The notes below the pieces were generated by a model. That model did no database searches. It was given only the letters and a program-made list of their open reading frames with translations, and was not told where the DNA came from. 64,000 bases of DNA. Origin: VXNE01 sp965217825 (GTDB lineage Bacteria > Pseudomonadota > Gammaproteobacteria > Pseudomonadales > Azotimanducaceae). Made by a program: the position numbers and the translations under genes. The DNA is taken from assembly GCA_965217825.1 (NCBI GenBank), contig OZ244571.1, positions 2,480,001-2,544,000 on the forward strand. Direction: 5' to 3'. Position 1 is the first letter of the stretch. The number at the start of each line of letters is the position of its first letter. Positions 33,604-42,044 of this stretch are shown here, in pieces.

Positions 33604-34041
33604 TCAACGCAAGCGATTTGTTGATTTTGATTCGACGGCGGCGTTTCCCGCGCCGTCGCGAGGCGGAATCGGGGACGCGTGGCAGCGCGTATTTTCGAGC
33701 GGATACGCCGCACCGGTGCGCGCGTGAACGAGGACGCATCGGTCGCCGACCAGTACCAGTCGGAAGATGTCCGGCGGCGTCATGACTCGCCCGCCGCCGA
33801 CTCGGCCCTCGATCGACTGTTGTCGGCGCGGTTCGATGACAAGCAGGTTCGATGTCGTCAACGCATCTTTAGCGACGAGAACGTCCGTTCCGAGCGCCGA
33901 GGCAACGGCTTTCCGGATGTCGGCGCGGCCTGCCGGGGTCGAATCGATGATCGCGGCTGGCGCGGTCGCGGGGGACGCCGCGGCCCAGGCGCAGGCCAGG
34001 GACAGGCACATTGTCGCTGCGGGACTCGCCGGCCTCACCAC
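33604..34041 (-). CDS. Small secreted hypothetical protein, overlapping the S41 protease gene
   Basis: Protein of 145 aa starting at GTG 34041, which overlaps the stop of the upstream protease gene (TGGTGGTGA), so it is translationally coupled to it. An N-terminal hydrophobic leader (MCLSLACAWAAASPATA) predicts export. The mature part (TDVLVAKDALTTSNLLVIEP ... FRLVLVGDRCVLVHARTG) has short beta-like strands and a Cys pair, and no recognised family. Being produced with a surface S41 protease suggests an inhibitor, chaperone or substrate adaptor, but that is only contextual. Confidence 0.6.
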   Translation of the reverse strand: MVRPASPAATMCLSLACAWAAASPATAPAAIIDSTPAGRADIRKAVASALGTDVLVAKDALTTSNLLVIEPRRQQSIEGRVGGGRVMTPPDIFRLVLVGDRCVLVHARTGAAYPLENTRCHASPIPPRDGAGNAAVESKSTNRLR

Positions 34042-36674
34042 CGATTCTGCAGCCAGATCGATTTGGGCACGACAGCGTCTGCCGTCGGCGAAGCGCGCAA
34101 ACCAGGGACAGGTGCGGAAGAGCGGAGGGCGGCGGGCGTGGGACAGGTCGGGTCGGTGCGGTAGCGGAGCGCTGCCTTGAGGCGGGCTTCGTCAATGTCA
34201 CCCAACGCGTGCTCGAAGTCGTCGCCGACAACGCAACCCGGCACGGAAACACCTTCGATGCCGTCCGTGTCTTGGGGCGAGAACCCGTCCGGGTAGTCGC
34301 CGAATCCCTTGGCGTTGACGCCTTGAAACTGAATGGAGAAATACGTTGTGCCGCAATTGTCGGCCGGATAGAAGCCGTAGGGTTTGCCGCACGACGTCCT
34401 CCCGAGCTGGATCACCTCCAGGTCGATGCCGCGCAGTCCATTGATGATCGCCTCGCTGGCAGAGCACGTTCCGCCACCCGTCAGCACGAAGACACGCGTC
34501 AGATTCAAGCTCGGCAGGGGATTGCCGGTCGCCACCGAAAAGCCGAGCGTCGTGTCGTAGAAGGGAGTCGGCGAAAGGGGCCTGTCGGTGACCGGATTTC
34601 TCATCGTGTGTTTGTCGTTGAAGCGTAGTTCGTCGAATGTCTGTCCGCTGGTCGACGGCCCGGCGATCATGTAGGCCATCTGACTGGCAATCGCGAGATA
34701 ACCGCCGCCGTTGTAACGCAGATCGAGCACCAGATCATCGATACCGGCTTGTTCGAACTCGGCCACCGCGTCAACGAGTTCCCGTTCGGCGGTCGCGATG
34801 TGATCGTTGAACAGCATGTAGCCGACCGTGCCGGAACTCGTCTCGATGGTCTGTTCGTTCTGCACCGGATCGGAAGTGATGACGGCGGATGTGAGCGTGA
34901 CCTTGCGTGGGGTATCGGCACCGAGATCCTGAATCTCGAATTCGTGGGTCTCGCCGGTGTCGGCGGGAAAGAGCCCCGCGTTCAATACGGCTGGTCTGCC
35001 GTAGGTTACGTTGGCACCGTCTACGGTGAGGATGCGAGCACCGCGACGCAGGTTCGCTCGGGACGCCGGCGAGTCGGGCTCGATATACGCCACCCGAACA
35101 TCGCGAGGCGGTCTCGAGGCCAGTATCGCGAACGCTGCCCCGTAGCCGGCCGAAACACCGGATTGGGAAAGCTGCAACCACTGGTCGGTGGGGTAGGTGA
35201 AGTGGAACTGGTCCCGGTCCGCGCCGGACGGCGTGACGGCGAAGGTCTTCATACGTTCGAAATACTCCGGCGTTGGAAGCAGCACCGGGTCCACATCAAC
35301 GATTTCGTCGTACCAGAGGTAGAGGTCGTTGCTCCAGGAGCGCAGCCAGGTGTTTTGGTCGACAAACGAACCGGGCCTGTCTGGAAAATTTCCAGTGCGC
35401 GGATTGGCGCACAGCGCCGCGAACTCTCGTGCGGGGGGAAAGATGTCGGGCGTTACCGTTCTGGCGCCGTCGAGCGGGAACGGATCCCGCCCGTCGGCAA
35501 CGCTGTCGCCATCGCTGTCCGGATCCTGCGGGTCGAGTCCGTCCCGGATTTCGTCGAGGTTTGCCAGACCGTCGCCATCGCTGTCCACCTGTTCCAGTTC
35601 GACCGTGTCGGTCACGCCTTCATAGGTGACGATGAGGTCGCGCATTCGGTCCAGCAATTCATCGGCCTGCGCCGCGTTGTCGAGGGCAAGCAGTTGTCGG
35701 ACGTCGTCGAGGCGATCCGCATTTGCCAGCAACGCCTCGAGTTCCCACGTCGCGACCTGAAGCAGGTCGGCCATGTCCACAGTCTCTTCGCCCGCCACCG
35801 TATCGTTCGCGGGCAAAACGCCTGAGTCGGCGAACGCTGCGGCCAGCAGTTGGACCACGTCGGCATCCGTTTCCCCGCTGACCAATCCGAGCAGGGCTGC
35901 GTTCAGTATTGCGACCAGGAGTTCAACGTTCGTGTGATCCAGGGCGATGCGCTCTGGTGCATCGGTGAGGTCGACGATGCTGATCGCGCCCGGATCGTCG
36001 CCGAGATCGATGTCGTCGCGCTGCAGGATCTGCGACAGAATCTTCTCCAGCGCCTCGGCCATTTCCCGGTTCGCCTGGTCGATGTTGGCAGCGGTCAGGC
36101 CGCCGAGCGTGATCGCTCTCTCTACCGCGGCCGTGGTGAACGGCGTGATGTTGACGGTGTCCGGCGGTTCGGACGAGGTGGACGAAACCGCGGCGGAGAG
36201 CGATGCCGACAGCGGTAGCGTTTCCCCGAAATCGGCGCGCGCACCGTCCTGGCCCTCGCAGCCGTCCAACAGGTCGCACAGGTAGCGGCTCGTTCCCTCA
36301 TCGTTCGGGCCGACATTGATGCGCAGGGGCCCAGTGTGATCCGTTTCAACCTCGCGGTCCGCAAAGCGACCGTCGTCCCCCGTTGCTGCGACGGCGAGTT
36401 CGGTTTCCTCGCCGCCCGCTGCGATGGCCAGGAACCGTACCTCGCCCTCGGAGATCAATCCGAGTGCGGCGCGTCCCGGCGGAACGACAATGCTTGCTGC
36501 CGGCGGCAGCGGCGTTGGCGGTGTCGGAGGTGGCGCCGGGCTCGATCCACCGCCACACGCCCCGGCCAACATCGCCAGCGTTAGCGGCAGGACCGCGCGC
36601 AGCGGCGCTCCGGCGCGCACCAACGATGGATTGCGCGCGGGCTGTCTGCTATTGCGCCGGTCGATGTGGGACAT
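34035..36674 (-). CDS. S41 family C-terminal-processing-type peptidase lipoprotein with Ca-binding repeats
   Basis: Protein of 879 aa. The leader ends in lipobox LAGAC (Cys 40) followed by a Ser/Pro linker. Residues of about 360-405 hold thrombospondin-type-3/EF-like Ca-binding repeats (DSDGDGLANLDEIRDGLD, DPDSDGDSVADGRD). A PDZ-like segment follows (VAYIEPDSPASRANLRRGAR), then the S41 protease core: VLDLRYNGGGYL, catalytic Ser in GTCSASEAIING (about 737) and Lys in SCGKPYGF (about 760). It would cleave proteins at the cell surface or in the periplasm, anchored by lipid. The start ATG has AAGGAGTCGCGAGGG upstream. It is the first gene of the pair with the small secreted protein. Confidence 0.88.
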   Translation of the reverse strand: MSHIDRRNSRQPARNPSLVRAGAPLRAVLPLTLAMLAGACGGGSSPAPPPTPPTPLPPAASIVVPPGRAALGLISEGEVRFLAIAAGGEETELAVAATGDDGRFADREVETDHTGPLRINVGPNDEGTSRYLCDLLDGCEGQDGARADFGETLPLSASLSAAVSSTSSEPPDTVNITPFTTAAVERAITLGGLTAANIDQANREMAEALEKILSQILQRDDIDLGDDPGAISIVDLTDAPERIALDHTNVELLVAILNAALLGLVSGETDADVVQLLAAAFADSGVLPANDTVAGEETVDMADLLQVATWELEALLANADRLDDVRQLLALDNAAQADELLDRMRDLIVTYEGVTDTVELEQVDSDGDGLANLDEIRDGLDPQDPDSDGDSVADGRDPFPLDGARTVTPDIFPPAREFAALCANPRTGNFPDRPGSFVDQNTWLRSWSNDLYLWYDEIVDVDPVLLPTPEYFERMKTFAVTPSGADRDQFHFTYPTDQWLQLSQSGVSAGYGAAFAILASRPPRDVRVAYIEPDSPASRANLRRGARILTVDGANVTYGRPAVLNAGLFPADTGETHEFEIQDLGADTPRKVTLTSAVITSDPVQNEQTIETSSGTVGYMLFNDHIATAERELVDAVAEFEQAGIDDLVLDLRYNGGGYLAIASQMAYMIAGPSTSGQTFDELRFNDKHTMRNPVTDRPLSPTPFYDTTLGFSVATGNPLPSLNLTRVFVLTGGGTCSASEAIINGLRGIDLEVIQLGRTSCGKPYGFYPADNCGTTYFSIQFQGVNAKGFGDYPDGFSPQDTDGIEGVSVPGCVVGDDFEHALGDIDEARLKAALRYRTDPTCPTPAALRSSAPVPGLRASPTADAVVPKSIWLQNRW

Positions 36675-36701
36675 CCCTCGCGACTCCTTTGGCTGGCCAT
36701 T

Positions 36702-36809
36702 TCATGCGGCTGCCTGCTCGGTAAGGCTGCGGCGCCAACTCCCCGGAGGCGTTGTTCCATGGAAGTTGCTTTGCAGCGGGTACATGCTGATTTCGGCAAC
36801 GATGTTCAT
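36702..36809 (-). pseudogene. Possible N-terminal remnant of a thiamine-binding (MTH1187/YkoF-like) protein
   Basis: A 35-codon frame from ATG 36809, preceded by AGGGAGACC, begins MNIVAEISMYPLQ. This resembles the first beta-strand of MTH1187/YkoF-family small thiamine/HMP-binding proteins, which typically start with a VEISxYPL-like string. The match stops after about 14 residues and the frame ends at 36702, so this could be a decayed fragment or coincidence. Confidence 0.3.
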
Positions 36810-36873
36810 GGCGGTCTCCCTGGAACGAAGCCGCTAGTGTCGCACGACGTGGTGCATTGCGCGTCCAGGCTGG

Positions 36874-38211
36874 TCAGACTAGCAGCCGGTAGGGCGCCTC
36901 CAGGTATCCGCGCACCTCTGCCAGGAACTCGGCTGCCGGCGCGCCGTCGAGGACGCGGTGGTCCCAGGTGAGCGACAAGCGCAGGCGCTTGCGCGGAACC
37001 GGCGTATCGCCGTGCCAGGCGACGCCGTCGTAGATGCGGCCGACGCCGAGAATGCCGGATTGCGGCGTGTTCAGGATCGGCGTGAACGTGTCGACTCCGT
37101 ACATGCCGAGGGAGGTGACGGTGAACGTTCCGCCGCTCATGTCATCGAGGCCTAGCCTGCCGCTTCTGGCGCGTTCGGCCAGCTCGCGAGACTCGCCCGC
37201 GATGGTCTTCAGGTCCTTGCTGTCGGTATTGCGAATCACGGGAACGACCAGCCCTTCTTCCAGGGCGACGGCCATGCCCATGTGCACCGCCTCGTGGCGC
37301 AGGATGGCGTCGTCGGCGAGCGTCGAATGCATGCGCGGGTGTTTCAGCAAAGCCTTGGCAGCCGCCAGCATGATGATGTCGGTGTAGCTTGGGCGGACGC
37401 CCTTGGATTCCCATTCGGCAACCAGTTGGGTCCTGAGCTTTACGACATCTTCCATGTCGACTTCCATCTCGATGGTGAGTTGCGCCGTGTCGCGAAGGCT
37501 CGCATACATGCGTTCCGCGATGGTGCGCCGCATGCCGCGCAGTGGTTCCGCGGCGGGTGCGGCCTCGGCGGCCTCGGCGGCACGCTCCACGTCCTCCCGC
37601 GTAATGCGGCCACCTGGCCCGGAGCCTTCTACTGCATCGATATCAACACCCAGTTCGCCAGCGAGTCTGCGGGCTGCCGGCGATGATGGCTGTCGGCGCC
37701 TGGGCTGATCTTGGATCTTCGCCTTGGCGGCCTGGGCAGTCACGTCGCCCTCGGTGATGCGGCCCCGCGGTCCCGTGCCTTCGACATCCGCCAGGTCCAC
37801 GCCGAGTTCCGCCGCCAGGCGACGGGCGGCAGGGGAGGCTGCGGGGCGCTGGCCAGCCGCGCGTCTCGGTGCTGGTGCTGGCGCTGCGGCTGCCGGCTGA
37901 GGCGCCTTCTTTTCTTCGACCGGCACCGCTCCGGGCAATGGAGTCGGAGTTGGCAAGACATCCGGAATCGTCTCGTCCGGTGCGAAGACAAAGCCGATGA
38001 CCTCGCCGGGTCCCAACTCCGTTCCCGCGGTTACGCGGTGTTTGACGGTGCCGGTGGCCTCCGCGTCGACATCCATATTCACCTTTTCGGTTTCGAGGCG
38101 GTAGAGCATTTCGCCCTTCTGCACTTCGTCGCCGTCGGCGATGAACCACTCTTCGACGCTACCTTCGGTCATGGTCATACCGACTTTGAGCAGTCGGACT
38201 TCAACCGGCAT
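36874..38211 (-). CDS. acoC: Dihydrolipoamide acetyltransferase, E2 of an acetoin/2-oxoacid dehydrogenase complex
   Basis: Protein of 445 aa. Residues 1-78 are a lipoyl domain with the lipoylated Lys in ETEKVNMD (Lys 43). Two peripheral-subunit-binding domains follow in tandem (SPAARRLAAELGVDLADVEG at about 126-165 and SPAARRLAGELGVDIDAVEG at about 180-220), separated by a Pro/Ala-rich linker. The catalytic acyltransferase domain ends with WDHRVLDGAPAAEFL (catalytic His and Asp). It moves acyl groups from E1 to CoA in the cytoplasm. Its start overlaps the AcoX-like gene by 11 nt. Most E2s have one PSBD; two is unusual. Confidence 0.9.
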   Translation of the reverse strand: MPVEVRLLKVGMTMTEGSVEEWFIADGDEVQKGEMLYRLETEKVNMDVDAEATGTVKHRVTAGTELGPGEVIGFVFAPDETIPDVLPTPTPLPGAVPVEEKKAPQPAAAAPAPAPRRAAGQRPAASPAARRLAAELGVDLADVEGTGPRGRITEGDVTAQAAKAKIQDQPRRRQPSSPAARRLAGELGVDIDAVEGSGPGGRITREDVERAAEAAEAAPAAEPLRGMRRTIAERMYASLRDTAQLTIEMEVDMEDVVKLRTQLVAEWESKGVRPSYTDIIMLAAAKALLKHPRMHSTLADDAILRHEAVHMGMAVALEEGLVVPVIRNTDSKDLKTIAGESRELAERARSGRLGLDDMSGGTFTVTSLGMYGVDTFTPILNTPQSGILGVGRIYDGVAWHGDTPVPRKRLRLSLTWDHRVLDGAPAAEFLAEVRGYLEAPYRLLV

Positions 38212-39220
38212 GGCGAACTCCCTCAGACGTTGTAAAAAGCATGGTGCCGTCGCTGGCCGCGGCTTCCAGCGTGGCGTCGATATCGATCACGCGAGGACCA
38301 TCGCGTCGCACGGTGAGCTTTGCGCGTTGTCCGGGTTTCATTACCCGTTCGCGCTCGCCGTCGAAGGCGAGCACACAGGGTCCGACGATATCCACGGTTT
38401 CGCCGAAGTCGATTCGGTGCGCGTCGGCAATGGCGATGTCGTCGAATCGGCCGGGGGCGATCGGCGCGCGGACGTGCCACCGCGCCGATCTTCCTCTCGC
38501 GGTGAACTCGACCACCATGGCCGCGTCGACATCGTCTGACAACGGTTGAAGCAGACCCGCAATGGACGTTATACCGACCGCCGCCGGGATTGCGCGGGTG
38601 AGCACGGCGACGATCAGCCGGTCGGCTGACAAGAGCGCGCGGGCGCCGACGAATCGGTCGTCGGTCGCCACGGCGTCGATCAGGGCAATGTCATCGGCTT
38701 CGCCTTCGATCTCGACATGGATGACCTTAACCTGGGGCGCAACATCGCGCAGGGCGACGGCACCTGACGCTACTAGGGCGGCCGCGACACCGGCGATGGA
38801 GCCCTCCTGCATACGCGGGAACACGTTGTTCGTCCCTGTCGAGATGGGAACCAGCGGCGCATCCAGCCATCCTTTCGCCAGGGCCCGGTTGGTGCCATCG
38901 CCGCCGAGGGAAATCACGGCACCGCAAGATGCCTTTCGCATGGCTGCCGCTGCGCGGACGGTATCGTCGGCATTGCCGTAGCGCGGCCCGGCGACCGGCG
39001 TACCGGCAACCCCTGCCGTTGCTATGGCGCTGTGGGCGATGCCCCTGTTGTCATCGAGGTACAGGACCGATGGGTTCGGATCCGCCGCGGCGACGCCGGC
39101 AAGACAGCGTGCGACAACGGCGCGCTTTTCCTGGTTGTCGAACACCGACGCGCCGGCGGCGACTCGGCGGATGTCCTTGCCGGAATCGGGATTCGCCGCC
39201 AGGCCGACAAGGCAGCTCAT
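38201..39220 (-). CDS. acoX: AcoX-like ATP-NAD kinase family protein
   Basis: Protein of 339 aa from ATG 39220 (MSCLVGLAANPDSGKDIRR). The NAD-kinase-fold core shows ISLGGDGTNRALAKGW and ISTGTNNVFP, the GGDG and NxxxP motifs of the ATP-NAD/diacylglycerol kinase superfamily. AcoX proteins of this type are encoded inside acetoin dehydrogenase operons; their role is not settled. It sits between E1beta (13 nt upstream) and E2 (11-nt overlap), which fits aco gene order. An in-frame upstream extension to 39349 lacks protein character and overlaps E1beta. Confidence 0.85.
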   Translation of the reverse strand: MSCLVGLAANPDSGKDIRRVAAGASVFDNQEKRAVVARCLAGVAAADPNPSVLYLDDNRGIAHSAIATAGVAGTPVAGPRYGNADDTVRAAAAMRKASCGAVISLGGDGTNRALAKGWLDAPLVPISTGTNNVFPRMQEGSIAGVAAALVASGAVALRDVAPQVKVIHVEIEGEADDIALIDAVATDDRFVGARALLSADRLIVAVLTRAIPAAVGITSIAGLLQPLSDDVDAAMVVEFTARGRSARWHVRAPIAPGRFDDIAIADAHRIDFGETVDIVGPCVLAFDGERERVMKPGQRAKLTVRRDGPRVIDIDATLEAAASDGTMLFTTSEGVRHAG

Positions 39221-39233
39221 GCTCGTTGAATCT

Positions 39234-40232
39234 TCAAAGCCCGAGCAACTCGGTTGCTGAGGCAACGATCCTGTCGGCGTTAGGCACGTAATTTTGTTCC
39301 AGGGAGGGGCTGAAGGGCACCGGCGAGAAGGGGGCGCCAACGCGGCCAACAGGAGCGTCGAGATAGTCGAATGCCAACTCCTGGATCTGCGCGGCGATCT
39401 CGCCGCCCATGCCGCCGAAGCGCACCGCCTCGTGAACGACCATGGCGCGGTGGGTCTTCTGTACCGAGGCGATCATCGTGTCGGTATCGAGAGGCTGCAG
39501 CGAGCGCAGGTCGATCACTTCGGTGTCGATGCCCTGTTCCGCGAGGGCTTCCGCGGCACTTACGGACTCGTGGACCATCCGGCTGTAGCTGATGATCGTA
39601 AAGTCCGTGCCCGGCCGCACGATGTTGGCTTCGCCGATCGGGATGGCGTACGGTTCCTCCGGAACTTCGCCCGTCAAGGCCAGCGATGCCTTGTTCATGA
39701 CCACGAAAACAGGGTTGTCGTCGCGCGACGCGGCGATCAACAGGCCCTTGGCATCGTACGGCGTCGACGGCATCACGACCTTGAGTCCGGGGATGTGGCA
39801 GATCCACGACTCAAGGCATTGCGAGTGCTGGGCCGCCATCGAATTTCTGGCGCCACACATGGTCGTGATCGTGATCGGCAGCGTCGCGCGGCCGCCGAAC
39901 ATGTAGCGCATCTTCGCCATCTGGTTCGTGACCTCGTCCATGCATTCGCCGAGGAAGTCCATGAACATGATGTCGATGATCGGGCGCAGACCGGCGGCCG
40001 CGGCGCCGACGCCCAATCCGATGACGCCTTCCTCGCTGATGGGCGTGTTGACGATCCGGTCTGGTCCAAACTCGTCGAGCAGCCCTCTGTATATGCCGAA
40101 CACGCTGCCGGCGCCGGCGACGTCCTCGCCGGCGATGAACGCGTCGGAGTGTTCATTCAGGATGGTCGCCGCCGCCTCCTTGACGGCGAGGACGTAGCTC
40201 AGTTCGCGTTTTCCATTTTCTGTTTCAGCCAT
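39234..40232 (-). CDS. acoB: 2-oxoacid/acetoin dehydrogenase E1 component beta subunit
   Basis: Protein of 332 aa, normal length. Transketolase pyrimidine-binding domain in the first half (VKEAAATILNEHSDAFIAGEDVAGAGSVF, TPISEEGVIGLGVGAA, where the Glu activates ThDP). The C-terminal transketolase domain follows (IDLRSLQPLDTDTMIASVQK). With E1alpha it forms the ThDP-dependent alpha2beta2 enzyme that cleaves acetoin or a 2-oxoacid and passes the acyl group to lipoate. It lies 12 nt downstream of E1alpha. Confidence 0.92.
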   Translation of the reverse strand: MAETENGKRELSYVLAVKEAAATILNEHSDAFIAGEDVAGAGSVFGIYRGLLDEFGPDRIVNTPISEEGVIGLGVGAAAAGLRPIIDIMFMDFLGECMDEVTNQMAKMRYMFGGRATLPITITTMCGARNSMAAQHSQCLESWICHIPGLKVVMPSTPYDAKGLLIAASRDDNPVFVVMNKASLALTGEVPEEPYAIPIGEANIVRPGTDFTIISYSRMVHESVSAAEALAEQGIDTEVIDLRSLQPLDTDTMIASVQKTHRAMVVHEAVRFGGMGGEIAAQIQELAFDYLDAPVGRVGAPFSPVPFSPSLEQNYVPNADRIVASATELLGL

Positions 40233-40244
40233 CGTGTTTCTCGC

Positions 40245-41216
40245 TTAAGCGTATACGTCGTCGAGGAGGGCGTCGGGGTCGGGCATCGGGCTCGCCTTGG
40301 CGAACTCGACAGCGGCTTCCACGTCGCGGGCGATTTCATCGTGCACATCCTTCGCCGCTTCCGCAGACAGGACGCCCTGTTCCGCGAGCCGGGCCTCGAA
40401 CATTTCGATTGGATCCCGTTTCATCCACTCGGCGAGTTCCTCGTCCGTGCGGTACGTGCGGCCCATGCCGCGCCTGCCGACATGGTCATAGAACCGATAG
40501 GTCTTGCACTCGAGCAACGTCGGACCGCCGCCGTGCCGCGCGCGCTCGACAGCGGCGCCCGCCGCCTCGTACACGGCCATGACGTCCATGCCGTCGACGA
40601 CCACGCCCGGCATGCCGTAACCCTGAGCGCGGTCGGCAACGTCGGCGATGGCCTGGTGGTCGCGTTGCGGCGTGTACTCGCCGAAGCCGTTGTTCTCGCA
40701 GACGAACAGGACCGGTAGCTTGTAGAGCGCCGACATGTTGGCGGCTTCGTGGAACGCGCCCTCGTTGCTCGCGCCATCGCCGAAGAACGTGACCGCGACG
40801 TTGCCGTTCTTCTTGTACTTGTTGGCGAATCCGGCACCCATGGCGATGGGCGCCCCGCCGCCGACGATGCCGTTGGCGCCGAGCATCCCGATCTCCAGGT
40901 TGGAGACATGCATGCTGCCGCCCTTGCCCTTGCAGTAGCCGTCAACGCGCCCGAACAGCTCCGCGAACATCCTGTCGAATGCGCCGCCCTTGGCGATGAG
41001 ATGGCCGTGGCCGCGATGCGTGCTGGTGATCTGGTCTTCGTCCGTCAGGTGCGCCATGACGCCGGTGGCGACGGCTTCTTCGCCGACATAGAGGTGCAGA
41101 GCGCCGGGAATGAAACCGTTTTCCGCCATTCGACCCGCTTCCTCCTCGAAATGGCGGATTCGCACCATGCGCCGATGGATATCGAGCAATACTTCGTCGG
41201 TAGGTTGTGTAGTCAC
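40245..41216 (-). CDS. acoA: 2-oxoacid/acetoin dehydrogenase E1 component alpha subunit
   Basis: Protein of 323 aa starting at GTG 41216, chosen because AAAGGGG lies 5 nt upstream; an in-frame GTG at 41231 would place the Shine-Dalgarno inside the gene. ThDP-binding motif GDGASNEGAFHEAANM with the following ENNGFGEYTP (GDG...N). Substrate-channel region GKGGSMHVSNLEIGMLGANG. It is the first gene of the E1alpha-E1beta-AcoX-E2 operon. No E3 (dihydrolipoamide dehydrogenase) or AcoR-type activator is adjacent, so E3 must come from elsewhere. Confidence 0.92.
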   Translation of the reverse strand: MTTQPTDEVLLDIHRRMVRIRHFEEEAGRMAENGFIPGALHLYVGEEAVATGVMAHLTDEDQITSTHRGHGHLIAKGGAFDRMFAELFGRVDGYCKGKGGSMHVSNLEIGMLGANGIVGGGAPIAMGAGFANKYKKNGNVAVTFFGDGASNEGAFHEAANMSALYKLPVLFVCENNGFGEYTPQRDHQAIADVADRAQGYGMPGVVVDGMDVMAVYEAAGAAVERARHGGGPTLLECKTYRFYDHVGRRGMGRTYRTDEELAEWMKRDPIEMFEARLAEQGVLSAEAAKDVHDEIARDVEAAVEFAKASPMPDPDALLDDVYA

Positions 41217-41366
41217 GTTTTCCCCTTTCACAATCCCGGACTATTTTGCGCGAATCGCGACCAGATCGGTAGTGGTAGAGCTATCCGGCGCCCAAATCAG
41301 GTGGGCAGGCGCGTCGCGCGGAGGTGCGAGAGTCGTTGACAATGCGTCGATTCGCAGCCTCAAAGC

Positions 41367-41432
41367 CTATGTGCACCCGGCCCGACCGGTGGCCGCGGAC
41401 AGATGCACGGTTTCCATCTTGCGCAACTTGGT
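41367..41432 (-). pseudogene. 3' remnant of a Gfo/Idh/MocA oxidoreductase gene
   Basis: The minus strand encodes KLRKMETVHLSAATGRA then a stop, matching the C-terminus (YMRKVEAVHLSATTGRAAA) of the intact oxidoreductase at 41972-43024 at roughly 75% nucleotide identity. Nothing else of the gene is present. It lies on the other side of the RHH/PIN module, so two gene 3' ends flank that module. Confidence 0.65.
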
Positions 41433-41515
41433 GCGATGCGCAGGCAATAAAAACACATTTACATATATGCGGCAAAACAGCAAAATGTGATGTGGAAATA
41501 CGGAGAATCAACACA

Positions 41516-41860
41516 ATGCGTTCCCGCGGCAAATACCGTGCCGAGCCAGAGCCCATCAAGCGATTGACCCTCAACCTGGGAGAGAGCTTGCACACGCGCT
41601 TCAAGACGGCGTGTAGTGCCACCAATCGCAAAATGACGACCGAGATTCAGGAGCTTGTTGCGCATCGTACGGAAGAATTGGAAGAAGAGGCTGGCCTTCG
41701 CGGGACCGATTGGGCGAGGCAGGTTTCCGAGCGGACGCAGTCGGCGAATCTGGCCGAACGGAGGCTCGAGGCGCTGAATCGAGCACTGGACTGCAATCAC
41801 CCAACCGCGGATATCGAGGAGATGCTGGCCGAGATCGAGCGCGGTCGTGATCTTCGTTGA
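41516..41860 (+). CDS. Ribbon-helix-helix-like antitoxin / partition-type DNA-binding protein
   Basis: Protein of 114 aa from ATG 41516 with GGAGAATCAACACA upstream. The segment IKRLTLNLGESLHTRFKTA followed by CSATNRKMTTEIQELV is the beta-strand plus two-helix pattern of MetJ/Arc or ParG-like proteins. The acidic C-terminal helix (about 75-114) would bind a toxin. The following PIN-domain gene starts 14 nt before this stop, a VapB-VapC-like arrangement. It likely represses its own operon. Confidence 0.7.
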   Translation: MRSRGKYRAEPEPIKRLTLNLGESLHTRFKTACSATNRKMTTEIQELVAHRTEELEEEAGLRGTDWARQVSERTQSANLAERRLEALNRALDCNHPTADIEEMLAEIERGRDLR

Positions 41861-42044
41861 CTCCAATGTACCGATGTACCTGGTCGGAGCACCCCATCCA
41901 AACCGGGAGCGGGTTGAGATGTTCTTGCGGCAATGGCCCGTTGAAGACTACGTAACAAGCGCCGAGGTCTATTACAGCGCATGCGGTGCCGCGGCTCGAC
42001 CGGTCGTCGCCGAGAGATGCACTGCTTCGACCTTGCGCATGTAG
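41847..42044 (+). pseudogene. Truncated PIN-domain toxin (VapC-like)
   Basis: From GTG 41847 the frame gives VIFVDSNVPMYLVGAPH (first catalytic Asp) and then VEDYVTSAEVY with the conserved Glu, the first 44 residues of a PIN ribonuclease. After about 41980 the sequence turns into the 3' end of the Gfo/Idh/MocA gene read antisense, so the remaining Asp residues are lost and the toxin is almost surely inactive. Full PIN proteins are about 130 aa. Confidence 0.72.
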
